Shown: positions 43,782 through 53,991 of the stretch, piece after piece
How positions within the stretch are numbered: the stretch's first letter is position 1
Layout: each line of letters starts with the position of its first letter
From: Solirubrobacter taibaiensis
GTDB lineage: Bacteria > Actinomycetota > Thermoleophilia > Solirubrobacterales > Solirubrobacteraceae
NCBI GenBank assembly: GCA_027587225.1
Contig: JAPDDQ010000012.1
Location: 62,001-126,000 of the forward strand
Length of the DNA stretch: 64,000 nt
Direction of reading: 5' to 3'
Position numbers and translations under genes: made by a program
Notes under the pieces: model-generated
What the model was told of the DNA's origin: nothing
What the model saw: the letters and a program-made list of their open reading frames with translations, nothing else
Databases searched by the model: none

Positions 43782-44669
43782 TTAGGTCCAGCGGTCGATG
43801 AACGCCGCCACCGCCGTGTTGACGTCGTCGGGGTTGGAAGCGCTGAGGAAGTGCTGGCCGCCTTCGACAACCGTCAGCTCGGCGCCGGCGCTGTTGACGA
43901 ACAGCTGCATCTCGTCTTCCGCGTTGGCGACGGAGTAGACCGGGTCAGCGGTGCCGTGCATGCGCAGGACGGGGCAGCGCACCGCATCGAGCCGGCCGTG
44001 GAGGCCGTCACGGTCGCGCAGGTTGATCGAGCTGGTGCGGACGCGCGCGCGGCCCGCGTCGCCGGTGTAGTTGTGCTGGTAGGTGGTGTGCCAGAAGCTG
44101 CGCTCCTCCGCTGAGACGTCGTCGCCGAGGCCTTCCTGGAGGACGGCGTCGACGAGCTCGGTCGGGATCACCCAGTCATCACCGACGGGCGCGGCGAGGG
44201 CGTCGATCGCCGGGGTGCAGAACGCGATGCCGTCCCAGCAGCCGAGGTCCCGGCTGCGCTGGCTCTCGAAGTCCATCGAGGTGCCGAGCGGGATGATGCC
44301 CTTGACGACGTCCGGGGCGAGGATGGCCATGCGCGCCGCGATCCAACCGCCTTGCGAGGTGCCGAGGACGAAGGCGTCCGTGATGCCCAGCGCTTCGAGC
44401 ACCTGGAGGTTCGCGATCGCCGAGTCCCAGTAGGTGAACTGCGCATAGCCGGCACGCGTCTCACCGTGGCCGTAGGGCTCGAGTGCCAGGAGGTTGACGG
44501 TCCCGGCGAGCCGCTCGTCCGCGAACTGCGGCCGGTACTGCTCGACGGACGCCGTGAACGAGTTGACGAGGACGAGTGTGGACAGCGAGTCGTCGGACGC
44601 TCCGCCCTGGCGGTAGCCGATGGTCGAGGTGCCGAGGTGGGGCACCGTGATCGTCGCCGTGTCGCTCAT
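43782..44669 (-). CDS. Alpha/beta hydrolase
   Basis: 295 residues. ATG at 44669 follows AGGAGAG. Nucleophile elbow LGTSQGGWIAARMA (Ser near residue 109), acid in HGTADPVYSV, His in EGGQHFLSASNP. The YWDSAIANLQVLEALGITDA helix and LEPYGHGET segment place it near the epoxide-hydrolase/peroxidase-like family. Substrate unknown. It is divergent from glyA; the riboswitch lies between, on the other strand. Confidence 0.86.
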   Translation of the reverse strand: MSDTATITVPHLGTSTIGYRQGGASDDSLSTLVLVNSFTASVEQYRPQFADERLAGTVNLLALEPYGHGETRAGYAQFTYWDSAIANLQVLEALGITDAFVLGTSQGGWIAARMAILAPDVVKGIIPLGTSMDFESQRSRDLGCWDGIAFCTPAIDALAAPVGDDWVIPTELVDAVLQEGLGDDVSAEERSFWHTTYQHNYTGDAGRARVRTSSINLRDRDGLHGRLDAVRCPVLRMHGTADPVYSVANAEDEMQLFVNSAGAELTVVEGGQHFLSASNPDDVNTAVAAFIDRWT

Positions 44670-44711
44670 TCGATCTCTCCTCGTTCGCTGGACCGTCCGG
44701 TAGGGTCTCAC

Positions 44712-44794
44712 GTGCGTGTCGTGACTGGCGCCTCGGGTGGAACTGACCACCGGGAAGCGACGCGCCTCTGAGCCGCCGCGCGTCTGGGCACCGA
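44712..44794 (+). promoter_or_regulatory. ZTP (pfl) riboswitch upstream of glyA
   Basis: The leader contains the conserved pfl segments in order: GTGACTGGCG (44721-44730), GGTGGAACTGACCACC hairpin running into CCACCGGGAAGCG (44736-44759), and a GC-rich hairpin ending CTGGGCA (44784-44790). ZTP riboswitches sense the folate-stress alarmone ZTP/ZMP and turn on one-carbon genes, glyA being a classic target. The aptamer ends about 12 bases before the GGAGGT of glyA, compatible with control of translation start or a short terminator. Confidence 0.88.
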
Positions 44795-44816
44795 ATCCGA
44801 TCCATCGGAGGTGCCC

Positions 44817-46052
<1,236 letters not shown>

Positions 46053-46065
46053 GAGACTGCCGGGG

Positions 46066-46845
46066 ATGCTCATCGGATTCGGTCTGCCGGTGTCGGGGAG
46101 CTGGGCCGCCCCGGACGCGATCGTGCACGTCGCCCGGCTCGCCGAGGAGCTCGGGTACGCGTCGCTGTGGACGTTCCAGCGCGTGCTCGGCGACGAGTCC
46201 GTGCTCGATCCCCTCGTGACGCTCGCGCACGTGGCGGGCCACACCGACCGCATCCGGCTCGGCACGGCCACGATCTGCGCGCCGTTCATCGCTCCCGCGC
46301 TGCTGGCCAAGTCGCTCAGCTCGCTCGACGTGCTCTCCGGCGGGCGCCTGGACGTCGGGCTCGGGATGGGCTCCAGGCGGGAGGAATACGCCGCCGCCGG
46401 CGTGCCGTTCGAGCGGCGCGGCGCGCGGATGGACGAGTACCTGCGCTGTCTGCACGCGTTGTGGACGCAGGACCCGGTGGAGTTCGCGGGCGAGTTCTAC
46501 ACGGTGCCGCGTTCGCACCAGCGTCCGCGGCCCGTGCAGCAGCCGCACCCGCCGATCCTGCTCGGCGGCGCGGCTGCTCCGGCCCTGCGCCGGGCCGGAC
46601 GGCTCGCGCAGGGCTGGATCGCTTCCAGCAAGCACGCGCTCGGCGACCTGCCGAGCGCGATCGACACCGTGCGCATGGCGGCGCCACAGGCCCCGCGGAT
46701 CGTCGTGCGCCGGACGCACCTCGATGACGTCGAGGTGCTCCGTACGCTCGGCGTCACCGAGGTCATCCTCGACCTCAACTTCACGCCCGGAGTCGACCTC
46801 GAGATCGCCGAGCGCGAGCTCAGGCGGCTTCGACCTTCGGCATGA
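46066..46845 (+). CDS. LLM-class (F420/flavin) oxidoreductase
   Basis: 259 residues. MLIGFGLPVSGSWAAPDAIV, ARLAEELGYASLWTFQRVL, RLGTATICAPFIAPALLAKS, LDVGLGMGSRREEYAAAGVP are luciferase-like TIM-barrel elements. ATG at 46066 has AGGAG 10 bases upstream, overlapping the glyA stop region, so it is probably co-transcribed with glyA. Substrate unknown; F420 versus FMN cannot be told from sequence alone. Its 3' end overlaps a convergent LLM gene by 26 bases. Confidence 0.84.
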   Translation: MLIGFGLPVSGSWAAPDAIVHVARLAEELGYASLWTFQRVLGDESVLDPLVTLAHVAGHTDRIRLGTATICAPFIAPALLAKSLSSLDVLSGGRLDVGLGMGSRREEYAAAGVPFERRGARMDEYLRCLHALWTQDPVEFAGEFYTVPRSHQRPRPVQQPHPPILLGGAAAPALRRAGRLAQGWIASSKHALGDLPSAIDTVRMAAPQAPRIVVRRTHLDDVEVLRTLGVTEVILDLNFTPGVDLEIAERELRRLRPSA

Positions 46846-47803
46846 TGTCCTCCTTCAGTCGCTTGAGGTCATCCAGCGTCTTGGCCACCGGCACGTCCGC
46901 GAACGGCGGCCACAGGAGCGGCATCGACAGCCCGGCCTCCTTGTAGCGCTTGAGCTGCTCGGTGATCTGCGCCTCCGAGCCGACGAGGATGTTGGTGCCC
47001 TTGCCCGCCGGCGCCTGGTCCATGTCCTGGTCGGTGATGACGAACCAGATCATGCTCGCCATCTCGACGTCGTCGATCGATTTGCCGAGCGCCTCGAGCT
47101 CGCGGCCGATCGAGTCGCGCCAGCCCGCGAGCGCGTCCGGCGTGTCCTGGATGCCGATCCAGCCCGCCAGGCCGTACTTGGCGATGCGCTTCGCGGAGCG
47201 GGCCGGGTCCTTGAGCCCGCTGAACCAGATCGGCAGCGGGTCCTGGATCGGCTTGGCGCCGAACCCGCACGGGTCGAAGTCGGCGAACTCGCCGTGGTAC
47301 TCGAACGTCTCGTTGGTCCAGATGCCCTGCATGATCTCGATCGTCTCGCGCACGTGCTTGTGGCGCTTGGGGAAGATGTGCGAGGCGCTGGAGGCCGCGA
47401 ACTCCTCGGGCATCCAGCCCGCCCCGATGCCGACGTTCAGGCGCCCGTTGGAGAGGTGGTCGACGGTCGCGAGCTCCGCGGCGAGCACGCCCGGCGCGCG
47501 GTACGGCGTGTCGGTGATGCTCATGCCGATCCGGACCTTCTCGGTCTTCGCCGCGAGCCACGGGATCAGCGGCCAGCCCTGGTACCACTCGCCGCGCGAG
47601 GTCACCGGCAGCTGCTTCGGGAACTCGTCCATCATCCCGAACGAGTACTGCAGCTCCCCGCGGTCGGACGCCTCCGGGACGACGATCCGGTCGAGGGTCC
47701 AGACCGAGTCGAAGTCGAGCTCCTCGGCGAGCGCGGTGAGATCCTCGAGCTCCTTGACCGTGACCTTGTCACGGAAGTTCGGCAGGTAGAGAGCGAGCTT
47801 CAT
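46820..47803 (-). CDS. LLM-class F420-dependent oxidoreductase
   Basis: 327 residues. MKLALYLPNFRDKVTVKELE, LAEELDFDSVWTLDRIVVPE, RIGMSITDTPYRAPGVLAAE, GRLNVGIGAGWMPEEFAASS are typical of the F420-dependent LLM family. Probably reduces or oxidises a hydride-accepting substrate. It follows the acyl-CoA ligase gene by 45 bases on the same strand, suggesting they act on one pathway (acid activation, then redox). Convergent overlap with the preceding LLM gene. Confidence 0.88.
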   Translation of the reverse strand: MKLALYLPNFRDKVTVKELEDLTALAEELDFDSVWTLDRIVVPEASDRGELQYSFGMMDEFPKQLPVTSRGEWYQGWPLIPWLAAKTEKVRIGMSITDTPYRAPGVLAAELATVDHLSNGRLNVGIGAGWMPEEFAASSASHIFPKRHKHVRETIEIMQGIWTNETFEYHGEFADFDPCGFGAKPIQDPLPIWFSGLKDPARSAKRIAKYGLAGWIGIQDTPDALAGWRDSIGRELEALGKSIDDVEMASMIWFVITDQDMDQAPAGKGTNILVGSEAQITEQLKRYKEAGLSMPLLWPPFADVPVAKTLDDLKRLKEDIMPKVEAA

Positions 47804-47848
47804 CGGGACGACCTCCTCCTCAATGCGGGACGCCGCGACCTTACAGAT

Positions 47849-49237
47849 CTACAGGTCGCGCAGCTGCCGCTTGACGACCTTGCCGTAGTTGTTGGTGGGC
47901 AGCTCGTCGACGAAGCGATAGTCCTTGGGCCGCTTGTAGCGGGCGATCCGGTCCAAGCAGATCTGGTCGAGCTCCTCGACAGCTGGCGCGTCGCCATCGG
48001 GCACGACGAACGCGACCACCCGCTCGCCCCACTCCTCGTCGGGCTTGCCGATCACCGCGACGGCCTTGACGCCGGCGTGATGGAGCAACGCCTCCTCGAC
48101 CTCACGCGGGTAGATGTTCATCCCGCCGCTGATGATCAGATCCTTCGAGCGGTCGTGCAGCGTGAGGTAGCCGTGGTCGTCGAAGCTGCCGAGGTCCCCG
48201 GTGTGCAGCCAGCCGTCCTTCAACGTCTCCGCGGTCGCCTCCGGCTGGTTCCAGTAGCCCGCCATCACGACATCGCCGCGGACGAGGATCTCGCCATCGA
48301 CGACCCGCACCTCGACGTCGGTGCGGGCGGTGCCGACGCTCTGCAGACGAGCCGGGTCGCCGTCGGCGTGGTCCTGCTTCGACAGGGCGGTGATGGTCAT
48401 CGGCGTCTCGCCCTGCCCGTAGATCTGGGCGAGCCGGGGACCGAACAGCCCGAGCGCCTTCTCCAGGTCGGCCAGGTACATCGGCGCGCCGCCGTAGATG
48501 ATCGTCTTCAGACCGGGGCCCGGGTCGGCATCGAATCGCTTGACCATGGTCGGGGCGGCGAACAGCGACATCCCCGGCCAGCGCCGCGCGAGCGCGATGT
48601 CGTCGCCGATCACGCTCACGGCCCCACGGGCGATGTGCGGCAGCCCATAGAGCCCGGACCCGTGCGACAGCGGTGCTGCGTGCAGCACCGAGTCGCGTGG
48701 CGAGATCGAGTCGATGTCCGCGTAATAGCTGAGGGCCATCATCAGCAGGTTGCGGTTGGTGAGCGTCGCGCCCTTGGGCCGCCCGGTGGTGCCGCTCGTG
48801 TAGAACAGCCACGCCGGGTCGTCCGGCTTGCGATCCATGAGTGGCGCGGGGTCAGCGGCGACGAGCCGGTCCCACTGCGTCCCGGTGACGATGATCGCCG
48901 AGGCGTCGATGTCCTCCACGTGCTCGGGGTCCGTGACGACCGCGCTCGTCCCGCTGTCTTCGAGGATGAACGCGATCTCGTCGCGGTGCAGCCGCGCGTT
49001 GACCGGCACGACCACGAGCCCCGCGTGCCAGGCGGCGAACATCGCCTCCAGATACTCGGGCCGGTTGTGCATCACGATGGCCACGCGGTTCCCCGGCTCG
49101 AGATCGAAGCCACCGGCCGCCGCGGCGACGCGCGCCGCGAACTCGGCCCACGTCGCGTGCACCCGCTCCCCCTCGGCCAATGCCGGCTCGTTCGGCCGCA
49201 GGCGCCCGTGGCGCGCCACCCAGACGGCTGGGTTCAT
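47849..49237 (-). CDS. AMP-forming acyl-CoA synthetase
   Basis: 462 residues. P-loop YTSGTTGRPKGATLTNRNLL, the A5 region YGQGETPMTI, A7 WLHTGDLGSFDDHGYL, A8 DRSKDLIISGGMNIYPREVE, and A10 lysine in TNNYGKVVKRQLRDL mark an ANL adenylating enzyme. It activates an organic acid with ATP and CoA. Length is somewhat short (common 500-560) because of a compact N-terminus starting MNPAVWVARHGRLRPNEPAL, but the core is complete. Forms a unit with the LLM gene downstream; divergent from the SnoaL-like gene at 49264. Confidence 0.9.
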   Translation of the reverse strand: MNPAVWVARHGRLRPNEPALAEGERVHATWAEFAARVAAAAGGFDLEPGNRVAIVMHNRPEYLEAMFAAWHAGLVVVPVNARLHRDEIAFILEDSGTSAVVTDPEHVEDIDASAIIVTGTQWDRLVAADPAPLMDRKPDDPAWLFYTSGTTGRPKGATLTNRNLLMMALSYYADIDSISPRDSVLHAAPLSHGSGLYGLPHIARGAVSVIGDDIALARRWPGMSLFAAPTMVKRFDADPGPGLKTIIYGGAPMYLADLEKALGLFGPRLAQIYGQGETPMTITALSKQDHADGDPARLQSVGTARTDVEVRVVDGEILVRGDVVMAGYWNQPEATAETLKDGWLHTGDLGSFDDHGYLTLHDRSKDLIISGGMNIYPREVEEALLHHAGVKAVAVIGKPDEEWGERVVAFVVPDGDAPAVEELDQICLDRIARYKRPKDYRFVDELPTNNYGKVVKRQLRDL

Positions 49238-49263
49238 CAGCGGGAGCCTAGTAGCGTTGCGTC

Positions 49264-49794
49264 ATGACCGGGATCGAAGAGACGCGATCGCCGAGCGCGA
49301 TCGCGCGTGAGACATTCCGAGTGTTGTTCGACGAGCGCGACCTGTCCGATCCGTACCGGTTCTGGACCGACACCACCGTCGACCATTTCCTCGCCGCCGG
49401 GCAGTCCGTGCGCGGCGCCCAGGCGCTGACCGCGTGGTTCCGCGAGCTCCTGGACGCGATCCCGGACTTCCGGATGCAGATCGAGAACATCGTCGATGAC
49501 GGCGACCGCCAGGCCGTGGTCCAATGGCGCGCGTCGGGCACCTTCACCGGCGGCCCGTTCCTCGGCATCGACCCCACCGGCAAGCACGTCGAGCTCCAAG
49601 GCGTCGACGTCTTCCGGTTCGACGCCGACGGCAAGGTGGACACGAACACCGTCTACTACGACGGCGCCGACTTCGCCCGCCAGATCGGCATGCTCCCGCC
49701 GCGCGACTCCGCGCTCGACCGCGGCGTGCTCAAGGCCTTCAACACGGCGACGCGCGCGCGGCAACGGCTCACGGCGTCGCGGTCGAAAGGGTGA
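49264..49794 (+). CDS. SnoaL-like ester-cyclase-fold protein
   Basis: 176 residues, NTF2/SnoaL-like. PYRFWTDTTVDHFLAAGQSV, WFRELLDAIPDFRMQIENIV, GDRQAVVQWRASGTFTGGPF, LGIDPTGKHVELQGVDVFRF is a standard pattern of this family. Role uncertain. ATG at 49264 is 26 bases from the divergent ligase start, so they share a promoter region and perhaps a pathway. The 3' end overlaps the convergent secreted esterase by 26 bases. Confidence 0.84.
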   Translation: MTGIEETRSPSAIARETFRVLFDERDLSDPYRFWTDTTVDHFLAAGQSVRGAQALTAWFRELLDAIPDFRMQIENIVDDGDRQAVVQWRASGTFTGGPFLGIDPTGKHVELQGVDVFRFDADGKVDTNTVYYDGADFARQIGMLPPRDSALDRGVLKAFNTATRARQRLTASRSKG

Positions 49795-51055
49795 ACACGA
49801 GCGTCTTCGTGTAAGCGCCGGTGCGCAGGGGCTCGTCGGCGGCGATCGCCTGCTCGAAGGTCAGCGGAACCGGCTCGCTCGTCGTCGGCCCGGCCCAGGT
49901 CTTGAGCGTGGCCGGAGCCGCGGCGCCGTTGACGCGCACGGGCAGCCGCAGCGCGAAGGCGCCGTTGGTGAGCCGGCCCGTGCCGTCGGGGTCCGCGACC
50001 GTCAGCGTCGCGTCACCCGCGGTCGAGGTGACCGTGGCCGTCGTCTGCGCCGTGTAGGTCCGCGCGATGCCCGGGATGAAGGCGCCGAGGGACGGCGCGG
50101 TTCCCAGCTGCAGGTTGAGCACGGACGGCACGGTGCCACCCACCGTCGTGTCCGCCGTGGCCGGGAAGACCGCCACCAGGTTGCGCAGCGTCTGCTCCAG
50201 CCCGCGCGCCCAGTACGGCCAGTCGTGGACGCCGGGCCCGTAGTCGTCATAGACGTGCGGGATGCCGAGCCCTTCGAGCTTCGTGTGCAGCGCACCGTTC
50301 TCCCGCCACACCTCGTACTCGAGGTTGTCGCGGCTCGTGCGCGTGTCGAGCGGTCCCGGCTGCCCGTTGCCGGTGCGCAGCTCGAGCAGCTTCAACCCAC
50401 GCAGGCGCTCCGCCAGATCGAGCGGGTTGTGCTCTCGCCAGCGGGCGAGCTCCGTCGCTCGTGGCCCCCATACGGCGTCCGGGATCAGGTTCGCGTAGCC
50501 GCCTGAGGCGAACGACGGCGCGTCCATCACGCCGCTGTAGCTCGCCGCCGCCTGGAACACACCGGGGTGGCGCGCGGCGTACTTGAGCGCACCGAAGCCG
50601 CCCATGCTCAGGCCCGCGACGGCGCGCGCCCCCGTCGTCCGGAACGTCCTGTCGATCCACGGCAGCAGCTCGTCGAACGCGTACGTCTCATAGCGCGGAG
50701 GACCGCCGGCGTAGGGGTCGCTGTACCACCCCGCGCTGCCGCCGTCGGGCATCACGACGATCAGCGGATACGGCGCGGAGAGCTGCTCGGCACGGCCCTT
50801 GTCGACCCACGAGCGATAGTCGTCACAGCACCCGTGCAGGAGCAGCAGCACCGGGTAGCGCTTCGTGTTGCTGTAGCCCTCCGGCAGCAACACGCGGATC
50901 CCGGTCGAGCGCCCGAGCGCGGTGCTCGTGGCGGTGTACTGCGTCAGCCGCGGACTCAACGTCTGCGTCGCGGTCACCGTCAGTCCTTGCGCCTGCGCGC
51001 TCGCGCACATCCACAACGCGCACACCAGCCCGAGCAGCAGTCCTCGACGCACCAT
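49769..51055 (-). CDS. Secreted esterase (alpha/beta hydrolase, esterase D/antigen 85-like) with C-terminal WxL-like module
   Basis: 428 residues from ATG at 51055 (GGGAG upstream; GTG-like frame extends to 51073). Signal MVRRGLLLGLVCALWMCASAQA. Hydrolase: VLLPEGYSNTKRYPVLLLLH, GLSMGGFGALKYAARHPGVF with nucleophile Ser, GPGVHDWPYWARGL supplying His. The fold is that of the esterase D/mycolyltransferase-like group acting on esters or trehalose-type substrates. Residues 302-428 are the module shared with the genes at 1079, 2592 and 29994, here diverged but with the same landmarks (GTVPSVLNLQLG, LGAFIPGIARTYTA, STAGDATLTV, GRLTNGAFAL, TYTKTLVFTLSTATP with Y as AYTKTL). Likely surface-retained (inference). 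Confidence 0.85.
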   Translation of the reverse strand: MVRRGLLLGLVCALWMCASAQAQGLTVTATQTLSPRLTQYTATSTALGRSTGIRVLLPEGYSNTKRYPVLLLLHGCCDDYRSWVDKGRAEQLSAPYPLIVVMPDGGSAGWYSDPYAGGPPRYETYAFDELLPWIDRTFRTTGARAVAGLSMGGFGALKYAARHPGVFQAAASYSGVMDAPSFASGGYANLIPDAVWGPRATELARWREHNPLDLAERLRGLKLLELRTGNGQPGPLDTRTSRDNLEYEVWRENGALHTKLEGLGIPHVYDDYGPGVHDWPYWARGLEQTLRNLVAVFPATADTTVGGTVPSVLNLQLGTAPSLGAFIPGIARTYTAQTTATVTSTAGDATLTVADPDGTGRLTNGAFALRLPVRVNGAAAPATLKTWAGPTTSEPVPLTFEQAIAADEPLRTGAYTKTLVFTLSTATP

Positions 51056-51086
51056 CTCTCCCGCCTCCCCCAACGTCGACCGTCGT

Positions 51087-52127
<1,041 letters not shown>

Positions 52128-52140
52128 CTAGGCTGCAGGG

Positions 52141-52722
52141 GTGGCGACGATCACCTCACCCCGGGAGCGCGTGCTCGCAGCGGCGCTGAGTGAGTTCGCG
52201 CAGCACGGCATCGCCGGGGCGCGCGTGGACCGGATCGCGAAGACGGCGAAGACGAGCAAGGAGCGCGTGTACACGTACTTCCGCTCCAAGGAGGAGCTGT
52301 ACGCCGCGGTCGCCGCCGATCAGCTCCAGGCGGTCATGGACAGCACGGTGCTCGACCCCTCGGACCTGCCCGGCTACGTCGGCGAGCTGTTCGACTTCTA
52401 CGCCGAGCACCCCGACATGCTCCGGCTCGTCGGCTGGAGCCGGCTGGAGCCCAACGAGGCGCTCGTCGGGCTGGGCGCGGCCGGCGCGGCTTCGTTGCGC
52501 ACCAAGCTCGACGCGATCGAGCAGGGCCAGCGCGCGGGCGTGCTCGACGACGCGTTCGAGCCGGTCGACGTGCTCATGCTGCTGGTGCATCTGAGCATGG
52601 GCTGGTTCATGGCCATCGAGATGCACGGCCTCGACGACGACCGGGACGTGCTCGCCCGCCGGCGGGCGGCGGCGGTGCTCGCCGCCGAGCGCCTGTTCCC
52701 GGCGGTCAAGCCGTCTCGATAG
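52141..52722 (+). CDS. TetR-family repressor
   Basis: 193 residues from GTG at 52141. N-terminal HTH: RERVLAAALSEFAQHGIAGA, RVDRIAKTAKTSKERVYTYF, then RSKEELYAAVAA. The C-terminal ligand domain is helical (YVGELFDFYAEHPDMLRLVG). Predicted to repress itself and the divergent aldo/keto reductase through the palindrome at 52098. The 3' end overlaps the convergent second TetR gene by 17 bases. Confidence 0.92.
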   Translation: MATITSPRERVLAAALSEFAQHGIAGARVDRIAKTAKTSKERVYTYFRSKEELYAAVAADQLQAVMDSTVLDPSDLPGYVGELFDFYAEHPDMLRLVGWSRLEPNEALVGLGAAGAASLRTKLDAIEQGQRAGVLDDAFEPVDVLMLLVHLSMGWFMAIEMHGLDDDRDVLARRRAAAVLAAERLFPAVKPSR

Positions 52723-53245
52723 TGGCCAGGAAGGCGTGCCACGCGCGGTCGGTGCGCGCGGTGTCGCCGGTGGCGTCGAGGTCCATCAGCAGGCCGCGGA
52801 TCACCGCCAGCACGACGGTGGCCAGTTCGAGGCTCCCCATCCCTTCCTCGAGCGGGGCGAGCCAGTCGGTGGTCGCGGCCTCCCGGAAGCCCGGCCAGAG
52901 CGGTTCGCCGGCGCTGTCGTGCAGCCGGCCGAACAGGCGCAGGTAGGGTCGCCCGCGCGGCCCGGTCATCGCCGACCACGCGCGGCTCAGGGTCGTGAGG
53001 TAGGGCTCGTCCGAGCGGACGCGGAGCAGATCGGTGAACACGTCGAGCTGGCGCTCTCGTGCCTGTCCGAGGATCTCGCGGAGCAGCCCGTCGCGGGTCC
53101 CGAAGTGGTAGATCAGCATCCGGCTCGAGCTGCCGGTGGCCTGCGTCAGTGGCCCGAGCCGGTCGGGCAGCCCGTGCTCGAGCGCGTAGTCGGTGCACGC
53201 GTCCAGGAGTCGCTGCTTGATCTCCGGTTGCGGATGCCTGCCCAC
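52706..53245 (-). CDS. TetR-family regulator
   Basis: 179 residues from GTG at 53245. HTH: KQRLLDACTDYALEHGLPDR, LTQATGSSSRMLIYHFGTRD, GLLREILGQARERQ. The C-terminal region follows the TetR_C_33-like pattern. Divergent from the hydrolase gene at 53293, its likely target, with a palindrome in the 47-base gap. Confidence 0.9.
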   Translation of the reverse strand: MGRHPQPEIKQRLLDACTDYALEHGLPDRLGPLTQATGSSSRMLIYHFGTRDGLLREILGQARERQLDVFTDLLRVRSDEPYLTTLSRAWSAMTGPRGRPYLRLFGRLHDSAGEPLWPGFREAATTDWLAPLEEGMGSLELATVVLAVIRGLLMDLDATGDTARTDRAWHAFLATIETA

Positions 53246-53260
53246 GCCCTCGAGTTTTTC

Positions 53261-53278
53261 ACGTAACGATCGCTTCGT
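53261..53278. promoter_or_regulatory. Candidate operator of the second TetR
   Basis: ACGTAACGATCGCTTCGT, centred on CGATCG; arms of nine bases match at seven positions. It is the only palindrome in the 47-base gap between the TetR gene and the hydrolase. Confidence 0.55.
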
Positions 53279-53292
53279 CTACTGTCGGAACC

Positions 53293-53976
53293 ATGAGAGT
53301 CGTCTTCGTGCATGGAGCCTGTGTCAAGGACGGATCGTGGTGGTGGCACCCGACCGCCGAGTTGCTCTCCGAGCGGGGCGTCGCCAGCGCGGCGCCGCTC
53401 CTGCCGAGCTGCGGCGAGACGGGTGCGCCGCTCGGCGGGCTGAGCGAGGACGTCGCGGCGGTCCGGGCGGTGCTGACGGCGAGCGACGAGCCGACAGTGC
53501 TGGTCGGCCACAGCTACGGCGGCATCGTCATCACCGAAGCCGCCGCCGGAGTCGAGTCCGTGCGCCATCTGCTGTACGTCTCCAGCTACCTCGCGCAGGC
53601 CGGGGAGAGCCTCTCCTCGTTCGGCGGCGAGACGCCCGCTCCGTTCCTCGACATCGACCCCGAGGGCGGCACGTTCAGCGTTCACGCGGACGCCCTGGCC
53701 GAGACGTTCCTGCAGGACTGCAGCCCGGACATCCAGCGCCAGGCCACGGACAAGCTGGCCCGCCAGAGCCTGGCGGTGCTCGGGGCGCCGGTCCAGTCAG
53801 CCGCTTGGCACCAGGTCGCGAACACGTACCTCGTCTGCGCCGAGGACCGGGGCACGCCCGCCGAGCGCCAGCGCGCGTTCGCCGCGCGGGCCGGCACGGT
53901 GGTCGAGCTCGACGCCGGTCACCACCCGTTCCTGTCCCAGCCCGCCGCCGTCCGCGACCTGGTGCTCAGTTTGTGA
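53293..53976 (+). CDS. Alpha/beta hydrolase
   Basis: 227 residues. FVHGACVKDGSWWWHPTAEL oxyanion region, nucleophile elbow VGHSYGGIVI, acid likely in CAEDRGTPAERQ, His in DAGHHPFLSQPAAV. Belongs to the small methylesterase/salicylate-esterase-like group, like the gene at 23396. Probably controlled by the divergent TetR gene. Confidence 0.88.
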   Translation: MRVVFVHGACVKDGSWWWHPTAELLSERGVASAAPLLPSCGETGAPLGGLSEDVAAVRAVLTASDEPTVLVGHSYGGIVITEAAAGVESVRHLLYVSSYLAQAGESLSSFGGETPAPFLDIDPEGGTFSVHADALAETFLQDCSPDIQRQATDKLARQSLAVLGAPVQSAAWHQVANTYLVCAEDRGTPAERQRAFAARAGTVVELDAGHHPFLSQPAAVRDLVLSL

Positions 53977-53991
53977 GGCATCATTGAGCGC

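Noticed and set aside
46724..49267. 847-residue plus-strand frame across the minus-strand LLM and ligase genes
   Set aside because: Antisense shadow; the minus strand carries intact catalytic motifs.
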